64,000 bases of DNA, from NCBI GenBank assembly GCA_963978905.1, contig OZ022257.1, positions 21,411,774-21,475,773 on the forward strand, written 5' to 3'. This DNA comes from Trichostrongylus colubriformis. Taxonomy: Eukaryota > Nematoda > Chromadorea > Rhabditida > Trichostrongylidae. Under the pieces are notes generated by a model. The model had not been told where the DNA came from, did no database searches, and worked only from the letters and a program-made list of their open reading frames with translations. This document shows, one piece after another, positions 22,701 to 34,700 of this stretch. The position numbers and the translations under genes are program-made. Each line of letters opens with the position of its first letter. Position 1 is the first letter of the stretch.

Positions 22701-25700
22701 GTTGATAAGATTTGATAATGATTGTGCGTAGACAAATGTCACCGCTGTCACTCATGGGTATTCAGCAAGGTTGGCGGGAACATTGATAGTGGGTGACCCA
22801 AAGTGATAATGGTTGATAACATTCGATAGGGGCTGTGAGAAGAGAAATGTCACCAAAGCCGAAGCGCTTTTGCGGCTAACAGTTAAATGTTCACATGGGT
22901 ATTGTAGGGTACGGCAACCTCAATGGTATTGTTGGGTACAGGGCCTCAGTGAAACTGATGGCGGCTTACAGTGGCTGACAGGAGCCATGAGGGATTGGAC
23001 AGTATGAAATCCTTTACATCATTTGCTATTACTAGACGACCGTTTAGCAAAAGCATCTGATGCTCAGTGCCACTGGGTGAACATTTGTTTAGGTTCTGAT
23101 ATCACTGACCGATGTATCGACCGCTGAATTGCTTAGCGTTTCAAATAGTGGAGCATGACGCTTGATACTGCGATCTACATTGATAATCATGATACAACCT
23201 ATATTTGTGATAGCAAAGCAAGCGGTTTACTCGGAATCATTTCCTAATGCTGTATTGGCAGCAACACTAGGTATCGACTGCTAGACTATGTAAAGTTCCA
23301 AGTAGTGAAGCATGTTTACGAAGACAATAAACAACGATAATCAAGAAATAGATCTACCATTATACCATTAATGTGTAGGAATTGGATGCTCAGCAAGTGA
23401 ACGTTTTTTACCATCGATGCAATCGAATACAAAACTATCTACCTCTAAACTATCCAAACTCCCAATGAAGACGTAAACCAGTTGGCTGGCGCACACTACT
23501 GCGCGCGATTCATGTCGGTGACGTGCAAAATGGATTTGTTGCAAAGCGAGTGAAGTATGTTGACACCAAAATGCTTTATTATCACCCCATATTCTATGTT
23601 TTTTTCCAGTTCAATAGCTCAGCTGTAAGTAGAGGAAAGGAAATTCCCGCTCGATTCCATACACAACTGTGGTCGGGCCTATCAAACCCATTTTGCGCAG
23701 CATCGCCATGAATTGCGCGCAGAAGTGTGCGCCAGCCAACTGGTGCACTAATTAATGGTATCCGTGCGACGCATGAGCGAGCAACAATTGAACATGCGAG
23801 TACTGACCCAAATGAGCCGAAGCTCTGCCTAAAGATGAAGAAATGTTTTGTAAGCTTTCAGCGAGAAGCTGTCGACATATTTGTAAAATTTAACATCCTA
23901 AACAAAGTTAACCTCGCTTCATCGAGACAAATCCAGCGCTCTGAATTCTCCTTATTTCTGAACTTTGAACGACATTATGACCGTGTGACGGTTTGCAGGC
24001 GATACACCGTTACAAGGTGTCGATTAATCAGAAAACAGGAACGGTATTGTATTCGGTAATTCCAGTGATGCAGCTGGCGCACAATCCTTTTCTCTATATG
24101 AATCAGTGGAAGAACAGGAGTCTACTTATCGATATTTGCTTGTTTCGTTCCGTCTTCTATTCGCTGCTGTACGACTTACCAAGTAGGGCTTCCAACTCCC
24201 AACAGATCTTTGAGCAGGGACCCCTACAGATAGATAGAGCTTCGAATGCTGATTACAACTGTGAAAACCAAAAGTGCTACGAGCAGTTACGAACCGAGTT
24301 AGGCGGGATCACAATTTGCCTGTCACATCTCATTGGCGAGGCACTTTGCCAACAGCACGGCCGCCATGGCTCGCTGTCAGCGTTCCGGATCGACAGAATT
24401 AGAATTGTGTGTTTGCTCCCCATCGGTGCAGTACTTTTTACACTTTGCGTTTCATTATCAGTGAATGCTTTTCTTTTACTTCTTGAATTTTCATTTCAGT
24501 GGTTTCTATCGCACCAATCATTTACTTTGCTACTTCATTTATAAATTAACAATACCCACAAGAGAAGGATATCAGGTCGAAGAACTCCCATACCATACGA
24601 ACTAGGCGTTGTTGCGTAAATGTTTATGATGTTCGCGCACAGAAGGTCGACTTACCTCTCTGTGCAAATTTTCAGACTAATCCAGCTTTTGGTCCAACTT
24701 CGGGAAATTGGGGTGGTCAGCGGGTAAAGTAATAGGTTTCCTATTTTCTTCTGCAAAAATTCCTGCAACCTGAACAATATGACCCACACATATCTCTTAC
24801 ACTTGCCATTGCACTAAACTACGTAATAAGCGTCAAACAAGAGCATTTTCTCGGCAGGGGTTAATGACTTCTCCCTTGTACAAAATGTTGCCACCCTATA
24901 GACCGGGAATATTTTCGAAAATTGGTCAAATTCTTGAATTGGCCAAGAACTTGTTTCCCTGAGTAATTTAATTCCCTGAACACGGAAATCGCACTGGTTC
25001 TGCATGAGAACAACTGGTTCGCGCGTTAAGGGCTTCTGAACGTACCATGTAATAGTATTATTTTTTTAGGTAAACGAGTATTCAGTGAAACGCAAAATGC
25101 AAAAAAATTCTTCGGCGGGGAGAAACCCCAAGTCCCTTTCCTGCAGATCAGAACCCCTCCAGTACGCCCCGGTGACCGTTGGAAATTCAGCGGCCATTCT
25201 GATGGCAAACTGCCCCGCCAAAGAGATATCGCGGGCAAATTTTGCTCCTCCTAATTCGCTTCGGAACAACCCGTAGCACTTCTAATTTTCAAAGTTGTCA
25301 TCAGCGTTCGAAGCTCTATAGATCGGTGGGGGTCCTTATTCGAAGTTCCATGGGAAGTTGAAAGCCCCTCCTTGTTAGTGCCACTACTTGTGAATGGCAA
25401 CCGACCACAATTACCACTCACGGTTCTCTGAAATTTGTCCCAATTTTTTTCGCTGAAATGGTCCCGCTTCTTCTTATCTCTGCTGATTTTTGCTAGGGTT
25501 CGTGATGCGGTCACATTCATTTCTTTTCATTCTCCAAGGATGACGTGCAAATGTTACGACCAGTACTCCGACAGTTCAGGTCATCAATGTTTTGCGGCGG
25601 GTTTCAAAAAGTTATCATTCCAAGGAGATTGGAACTTTATGTTACACACTGTTACAGTAGCTATCTTCCATCGCTTCTATGAATCTTATCTCCTTCCAGT

Positions 25701-28700
25701 TGGATGAAAGGAAAATGTATGTAATGGAAGATGTCGCCGCTGAACTGTTTTATAATATATTTCCAACTTTATTACATATCTAACGAATATCAGTCTTTAC
25801 TATTTGACCCTCATGGACTAAATGAGTCGACGAAACACCAAACCCTATCTTTCCAAGAAACACCTTGGAAAGGCGTCGTGGCAAAGGAGATTAGAGAGGT
25901 AATCAAACTGTTCTACAACGGCGAGGGCACTGAATGGAACGGAGTAGCTATTGCAGTAGCGGCTTCCCTCGAAAATTGCGTTCGCACCGTGATCAACGGT
26001 CGAATCATGGCCGTAAGAATGGATACAGAATAGAGATACTTGGCCATAATGGCTGTGTGCACACTGCAAGCCGGTTCTTCCGAGCACGGGAGAAACGAGT
26101 TTCTACTGAGCCTGGACGACGCCATCAGGTCAGTTCCTGAAGGCGATTACTGCACCGTAGCGGGTGTTATGAATGCTTACGTCTGCAGGAGGTGCTCAGA
26201 AAGGGCGCACGGATGCAAAGGGTTGGGCATAAGAAACGCTGAGGGTGAAAGGATGTGGGCCACGGTCCACGACTTATCGGTTTGCTGCACGTATTTCACG
26301 GAGTGTGAGAGTCAAAAGTTACCCATAGCAGTGAAGAGAGACAAACGGATGTTGATTATGTACTCTCAGAAAGATCAGCCCTGAAAACTCTGAAGGAAGT
26401 TAAGGTACTGCCAGGAGAGGAAGTTCCAACTCAGACCCCTCCTAGCATACATTGCCTTGGAGCTCCTCAATAAAACAATACTCCAGACCGAACGGAGAAC
26501 CAGATGGTGGAGGATGCACTAACGGAAAAGGGATAATCTCAAGAGAGGGATTGTGCATATTGTTGTTCCAGATCCTAGCAGTTCGACTCAGGAAACCTGG
26601 AACAATGCGGCTGAGATAATGTTAATATGGAAGAAGAAAACGCTGGAGTAGATTCAAGGAGGCTTCAGAGGAGACCTGGCAGTGTGGTTCTGAAATTAGG
26701 AAATTCTGAGGGTAGTGAGACAGATGAAGGGGTATACATGCAGTGGCAAAAAACGTAGAGCCCAGAACATCTTGACAACTACAAACACAGCAAGAAGTTT
26801 GCCAAGGCGTGGCCAAAGCAAAGTACGCGGAAATGAGCCTTGTACGAAAGTTTGAATAAAAGCGAATCAGGAAAGTTTGTTTTCAGGCTGGCTAAAGCCA
26901 GATATCGGGCCACTGAAGACATCGGTTTTGTGAAGGCAGTGAAGAGCAGTGATGGTACCATTCTGAGGAAAGCAGCCGATTTTGGGGGAGATGGCAAGGG
27001 TACTTCAGTGGGCTCATAAACGAGGAAATCCGTCGTAAGGAAAGCCAACAGACAGAGGCTTTGGCTGACTCTATCCTCCCTTGAACAGCGGAAGAAGTTC
27101 GCAATGTGCTGGGAATAATGAAGGGAATGGTCGCTGGTCTAGATGGGATACCGGTAAAGGCATGGAAGACATTCTGAGTGTACCGCGTGGAGTGGCTCAC
27201 AATCTTTCTCAACATGTTGTCGGCTAGAGGAAAAATTGCGGAAGCGTGGAAGTAACCCATGTTCAAACTTGAGGGGACGCTATAGGGTACTCCAACTACC
27301 GTGGAATAAATTTCACAGCTTATACCGTGAAGCTGTATGAGCGGTCAATTGACTTGAGGCCAAGGGAGCTGGTCACCATCTTGCAGGAGCGATACTGGGT
27401 TATGCCTCAGTGGTCTACCATGGATTCAATCTTTGTCCTTAGACAAGTGATGCAAAAAAAAACGTGAAAATTGTCAGCCCTGCTACCTAGCCTTCTTTGA
27501 CTTTGAAGAGGCCATCGACCGTCTGCCACGGCCATTGCGGAACACGCTTCGAGAACGACAGATAGCAGAGCACGTGGTCTTTCTCATACAAGGTATGTAC
27601 GATGGAACTAAGGCTGTCAGCGCACCCCGCATGGACTGACAGCAAAAGTACCGATTTCGGTAGGGGTACACCAGGACTCAGATTCAAGCCCGTTTCTCTT
27701 CCTGCTCACGGGGAAGGCATGGGGAAAGACCTCACAGAGGAACTGCTAAGGACCCGGTATGCTGAAGACATTGCTTAGTAGCGGATACCGGGGAAGAATT
27801 TTAGGTGAAAGTGCAGAGATGACAGACAATTGTGGCAGGGAACGGGCTACGAATAAATGTCAAGAAGATCTGATTCCAAAGCCTCGAGGACCGTAGTCCA
27901 TCGTGGACCGCCGTCTAGAAAACAATGAAAGGGTTCAGGATCCGATACCTGGGAAAAGATATAGCTGAGGATGGTACGGTAGATCAGGTTGTGAAAGCTA
28001 GAATAAATACGGCATGGATGAGTCATTGGAGAGAGTCCACAGAAATCATCTGCTATCGAAGATGCTCTAGGATTCTCGAGAGCAAGGTATACCGATCGGT
28101 GATAAGACCCGCAATCTATGGCAACGAGTGCCGTTGCCACTAGCCGTAGCCGTAGCCCATAACAAGAAATCACGAAAATTCCGCAGCTGCATTCCGCAGA
28201 ACTGACGATGCTGAGATGGGCATGTGGCTCGACGCGGCTCGACAGGATCAGGAACGAGAGCGTTGGGGCAGTCATGCAGACAGAAGTAGCCCAGTTGAAG
28301 TTGAGGGGAGCAGCGGCTAACGTTAGATGCTATGGGCACGTGCTGAGAAGGTCGGCAGACAACCCAATCAAGAAGGCTGTAGAGTTCGGAACAACCGGCA
28401 AGCGACCGCGAGGAGCCCCGAAGAAATGTTGGAGAGATGTCATCAAGGCCGATCTCAAGGAAGTAAAGGCCACGGCAAAGGACAGGGGAAAGTAGTAACA
28501 ACTGATAAGAACAGCGAACAGCGCGGGACTGGCGCTAGAAAGAGGAAGAGGATTCTTTGGCTCTTATCTTCGAATAAGCAAATCAACTACGAAGCTGCTA
28601 CCTGGAAATGAGTAGCAGATCGATCGCCTCATGATACAAATCCACTCATGATACAATTGTTGACTTGATCCCACACTAATCACAAACACGTGCCACATAC

Positions 28701-31700
28701 CCATTTTCCAGGTAGTTTTACGCTGCACGAACATCGGAATGGACACACTTTGATATCTTTCATAAAGCTGAACAGTGCAGTCGGGCAGATTTAGGTCGTA
28801 CTCAGCGGTGCCAGCGGCAGGACGTGGCTGCGTTTCTCTCCGTTTCCGGCGATGCTCCCGTGCCTCGCTGCCTGCGTCATACCTGCACCTTTCCCCGTAC
28901 CACTCTGCTAGCTGCCTGTGAAATCAGCCACACCCTGTCGGCGCTGAGTATGAACGCGGCCTTACGAGACTTTTACGGAACCTAATCAAGTGAAATATTC
29001 CCACCCATCACCTGGGTACCCGGAAATTTATGTCATTCGAAGGGAGTAGAAATGGATATTCGCCTCGCCTGAAAATGCAAATATAAGTAAACAATGGAAC
29101 AAGAGTGGTTTAAGTTCTAGGGTAATCATTCGTAGGCGTCTAATAACGAACGCTGTGGTGAAATAGCATTATCTCACGATTGCGAGCTATAGAACTTTCT
29201 CCTGGACGGCCCGTAAAATTGAAAACGTTATAGCCGCCTTCGTATTCTGCAGCGCTGATGCTGGCTGGCTGGCACGGGCTGAGACTCAGCGTGTCATCTG
29301 TAACCCCATATCGCATTTTGTCGATAAAGGCCGACGTCAGTGACGACCATTTTGTGCTGTCAATATCCGCCCATCTTGTCAGGGTCAGCCCCACAAAGTA
29401 TGATGGCAGCTTTGATTCACATTAATGAAGGAGGCCTCCATACTCCAGATTTGCGGCTGACATGATGAAATAGTTTTAGACTGACTGCATTGTGAACAGT
29501 AACAGTTCCATGGAAAGAATCAATGCAAGCTTTCTGGAACTGCAAAAACATGTACGTTTCAACAAAGGAGATTCATGATGCCATTTAGATAATCATATGT
29601 TATTTTTCAGACAGAACAATTAAACCTGAGAACAGAACTTCTCACCAAAGTCAGTTCGATTTCAGAGACTCTGATGCCTTTGAATGTAAGATTTGACGGT
29701 TCTCACTGTCTCACTAGAAAATTCGGTTGAGTTGTCCCACAATAGTGCGCGAATCGCACTATGGAATAATGAAGTATGGTCATGCAGAGAAACCGGTATT
29801 GAAGAAGTACCTATCACATAACTAGACACTGTGAAAGCGCAGCACTGAGAGATAACCGACATCTCACATTCATCTATCACTATTTGGAATTTTACGCGCT
29901 CAAGCAGTCGCAATGTATGATTTGTCTACATCGAAGCACGAAAAATGTTCATCGCCGACATTTAGTGCTCAGGTCAACTGGTCATTAACAATCTAGTCAC
30001 TTTCTTGCATAAAAAGACCAATTTTCAGGGGTCCATTGATTCAGCGGTCGATGATTTTGAATCAAATTGCATCGATAGCTAGTGATTTATCCATTCATTG
30101 AGCATCTAGTAGTTCTAATGTTGTTGAATCCATTCGCCAGTTACCGCTCATCATCAATTTCACATTGTTTAGCTGTCGATAGGCATGATTGCTCGTGGTG
30201 CCGCATTGAAAAATAGTTCATAGCTAACTATTTATCACCACGAGCGATCATGCCTATCGACAGCTAAACGATTGAAATTGATAATGAGCGGTGACTGGCA
30301 AATGGATTTAACACCAATACATTAGAATTAGATGCTCATGGATGGATAAATAGCTAAACAACTATCACAAATCTTGATCACACCTTGATCATTCATGTAA
30401 AACGCTATAAACACTTCCTCCATTTTTGATATTTCTGATTTTTGATGGCAGCTGATTTCCGCCGCAACCGCGATGCGATAGGTTTTACAGATATGCTGAG
30501 TTATCGGCAAAAGCTACGGTAGAGTAGGACTCGAACCCGCACTCCATGCTTTCTGGGCATTCGTGCTAATCCATTACACTACCTAGACCCCTTTCACTGG
30601 GTGGGATTGTTTTGTCGAATTTTCGCGTCGCACTCGCGGCGCCGTCAGTGTGTGTCGTTTGGAGTTCGGGCTGGTACCGAAGGGGCTTTGGAGATTGCAC
30701 CTATTTTCAGCAACATGTTGTAAATTAGACTTTCCTAAGACTGCAATATAAGCTCTCCATCGTCCTTCAAAGCTAATGTAGGCATAGCCACCACTGCTTC
30801 TATTGCACTTGAGGCGGTTGTTGATAGCTGTGATATCTTGATAGGTTCCGTCAACTGCTAATGCTCCTAAAGAAACATCTATGGATCACCCATGCAGAAT
30901 GAGAGAACAATAACATTTAGATTACCTTTAATATCTCAGTTCTCTCAGAAAGCATGAGAACAAAAGCAAGCAGCCGCCCGCGATGAAAATAGGTGCAAAT
31001 TTTGAAGGTCCCTTAACGGTACAGCCCATTGCGCCTTGAGCGGAATTTCAAACGACTCGCACTTCACCGCGGGCGGTCGCGCGAAAATTCGACCGGTCCC
31101 CACCCCCCTTCACCCCACCTCAGCTTCTGAATGGTAGGTTTATCCCCATAGCTTTTCAGCACCCACACCTTTGTAAAGCGTTGAGCATGTTGGCCAATAT
31201 CTGGGTAAGCATTTTTATCTCTATATCAGTTGCCGGCAATTGCTTCATTTTCTAATGCGATACCAGCAACAATAATGGGTGTTAGCTGCTAGACTATGTG
31301 AAATACCACATAGTGGTGCATGTTAAAACAATAATTATCGATAACATGCATATGGATCTGCCACCAACATGCAAAACTATTGAGTTGAGGAATAACCTTC
31401 CGCGTTTTTTTTCGTGCTCTGTTTTTCTATTGTTTCCTTCACCTTCGACGGAGCTTATATATGTTTTCGATAGAGCTTTTTCCCTCTTCACAGTGCTTCT
31501 AACACGATTCCTTTGGTTGCCTAATATCTATGAGGTTTGCAAGTGAAGTAGGCTGAAGGCAAAAATTGGCATTCCCGACACTTCATCTTCCTCGTCTGCC
31601 ATCGAGATCAAAAGAGCTCCATCCTCCTTACATAATGGTGCTGCCTTTTATTCAAATCGCCAACTTTTTGCTGTTTTTGAGACTCACAAACGCAGAACTC

Positions 31701-34700
31701 AGCAAAAATGTGCTTTTTCGTTATTTTCTCTTTCTCGCCTACCGTCGAGGTTAAAGAGAATGTGCATATATGCACTCCATGAAGCTTTTTCTGCTCCACA
31801 AGATGATAACAATCATCTTTTGTATCCTTTAATACTTTGATATTGAAGAAAGTTTTTTCAGCTCGAAATTGCGCCATGAAAATGACTTCTTTGCTCTACA
31901 AGACAGTATTGAGGTTTTTGCTTTAAGTTAATTTCTGTCACTTTTTTAGATATTAAATTGATTCATAATAAATCGGACAAATTGACAAATTTTAATCATT
32001 GTCGTACAACTTTTCAACCACAACTGAGATTCACTTGAAATATGCTCCATCTTTATCGATGACCTTCTGCCACGGGTTAGGCAGATCATGGTCGCCCTTG
32101 CTGCAGAAGGCCGGAGGCTGGAGCTCGAAGAAGTTGCCGAGTGCCGTCTTGAAGTCGTTGCGAGTTTTGAAGTCTTGGCCGTTCAGGTGGCGTTGGCTGT
32201 GGGAGAAAAGGTGGAAATCTGAAGGGACCAGGTCTGGGGAGTACGGTGGTTGTGGAAGCACGGTCCAACTGTACTACAGCAGCTCGGCCTTGGTCGATTT
32301 TGCAATGTGCGGTCTCGCGTTGTCGTGCTGGAAGTACACATGTAACCGCTACTGTCGCGAATTTTGGACATTTGCTTTCAATACTCGTAGTTGACAAAGG
32401 TAGACGTCTGCAGATACTGTTGTACCTTCATCGAACAGCTCCCAGTACTCTACGCCGTGTACGCTCCTTCAACCGCGGTTTTCGTCTTCGATGGAATAGT
32501 CGCCTGACGCAAACCTCGAATGCCACAAGTACACTGTAATTCTGGCGGGAGTATGCTCCGTGAACTTCTCCCGGACGTCTGCCGATATCCGCGGGCTCCT
32601 GGCCAGATAGCGATAGAAATAGTATGACGTTGCGGATGTGGTCTCTGGACGGCTTGTAGTCTTGCGGCATGGTGGAGGAATGAAACTGCTTTGGAGTGAT
32701 TATTTTGCGGTACTTTGAAGAGCTCTTCATACTCATTCCAACGGTACCTCGCGCGTCCATTTTCGTTAACTCGTTGCTGAGTTATGATCTCTAGAAAACC
32801 TCACTACCATTTGTCCGATTTGTTATGAATCAACCTAATAATTTGAATGTCGAATTTGAAGGAGTGTCAAATTGACGAAATCGAGCTGGCTCGACACCAT
32901 CTTCTTTTTGCGTTTAATCGAAGAGCCAAAGCCGCAGAAGTTGCCTGTGAGGATTGTGCCATGTAGGAAGATATGTAGGGAAAAGATTCTGTAACTGGAA
33001 AATTGGTTTGCGCTCAAGATTGGTTTGCGAAATTGAACGACGGTAAACCTCAGAGACGCCCCTTTCTCCAGGTCGAGGAATCAGTTTTGATTTTGATTTT
33101 TTTTCCGATTTGACGTAGAATAACAACATTTCAATCGATATATATTCCCCGTTATTTAATACGACTTCCTTTGGACCTTCAACGAGTTTTTCGATGCCTC
33201 TCTGGTAGAAACCACTCGGACCGACCTGAAAAAGGGCTAACAGATAGCGTTAAGTCAGGAGAATATGAAGGATGTGGTATCACTTCTCAACCAAGCGTCT
33301 GAGTAGCTCTTCGGTCATGCTGGCGATATTAGGTCGGGTATTGTCGTGTTAGAGGAGAACGTTATTTTTCCGATTGGGAAGTTTCCTATGAACAGCGTCG
33401 TTGAGCTGGTGCGACTGTTAAATATTAAGTTCTGCGCTTACTGCTTGGTACCGGGTAAGTTAATCATAATAATTAATGCCCTTTCATTCCCACCAAACAC
33501 ACAACATTATCCGACGTTGATGCATGTCTTGTTTTGCACGCGGTGTTGCTTGATCTTCTTGGTTACACCATTCTCTACGTTGTTTTATACTGGCATGAAG
33601 GCACCATATTTCGTCCCCTGTAACAGTTCAGAGAAGAAAACGTTGGTTGCGGCCGTAGGTAGAGCGGTGACGGGCAAGCAGACTAGTTAAAGTCGTGAAT
33701 CGCTGGTTTTGTTGTTATCTGTCAAAAAATGTTGAACCCATGCTCCAAGTTTATGAACATAACCCATGAATTCGAAGTGTCCTCAACAGTTTTTAGGTCA
33801 CATATCAGTTGGTCGGCTAACCGTCGAGTGATTTGGCGCGCATTTTCATGTAGAAGTTGATTCAAACGCTCTTCATCAAATTGAACCGGGCTCCCTGAAC
33901 GACGTGTTCTTGAAGTCTTTGAACTTCGCGAAGCGATACTGAACTGTTCTTCCAGCAGAAGAATCCTCTCCGTCACGGCAAGATCTCTCAACAGCTTCTG
34001 CGGCTTTAGCTCGTGATTATACGGAAAAAGAAGATGGGTGTCGAACAAGCTCGATTTCGTCGATTTGACACTCCACGTAAACGATTTAAAAATAGCAAAA
34101 ATTAGTTCGAAGACAAAACCGTGAACACTATCCTGTAGAGCGGAAGATTCCCCTCTGAATGACATTGAACATTGTGCCAAAATTCCCCTCTTAGTGCGCA
34201 ATTTCGATTCTCGTAAGATCTTGGCCATTTGCTGCTCTACCTATGTCAAATGTAGGAGTCGAAGAGTAAAGGCCGACCCCCGGCGGGAATTTTCTGGGCC
34301 GAGCTGTTGCGCTAGAATCTTTGGCTCTGCACGCTCCAGGAACTGACACCCACGCCTCGGTAAAGGTACAGCCTACGTGGCTTGGGTCGAATATCCATCC
34401 ACGACAGGAAATGTGATAGCCTGATAATCCTGGAATGTGCCTTTGAAGTGTGCAAGGATACAAGAGATGAGTGATACATATTATGCTGTGGAGCAGAAAA
34501 AGCTGCACGGAATGCATATGTGCATATTCTCTCTGATCTCGATGGTGGGCGAGGAAGAGAAAATGGGAAAAGCGCACACTTTTGCTGAGTACTGGGTTTG
34601 TAAGTCTTAATATAAGGCAGAAACATTCTGTAGAGCGGAATAGATGGTGGCCTTTTGTAGGGCAGAAAAAAGCACCATCGAAAACATCCTACTATATGTA

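Larger units (their letters stand above)
20175..23743 (+). mobile_element. Composite Helitron array 1 (two 5' ends, one 3' end)
   Basis: 5' termini TCCTACTATATATAATTCGC at 20175 and TCCTACTCTATATAATTGG at 21667, each after a host-side A. One 3' terminus, GCCAGCCAACTGG, ends at 23743 before T. Each 5' end is followed by GTCTGTC-rich DNA, a 206-bp leader (GTCGCAGTAAAGCTGGGA), then a run of about 147-bp units, a GGTATTGTAGGGTA segment and a unique tail. No Rep/helicase frame is present. Lies in intron 5. Confidence 0.7.

Noticed and set aside
20175..23743. CRISPR-like reading of the regular repeats
   Set aside because: Units are contiguous, without unique spacers, and the genome is eukaryotic.
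24000..24056. 19-codon candidate exon reading AIHRYKVSINQ
   Set aside because: Acceptor and donor fit and phase is 0-0, but it is too short and unlike the family to support.
26622..27266. Overlapping minus-strand frames with proline-rich and membrane-like stretches
   Set aside because: Shadows of the RTE reverse transcriptase on the plus strand.
33346..33690. 114-codon plus-strand frame with hydrophobic runs
   Set aside because: Antisense shadow of the mariner relic on the minus strand.
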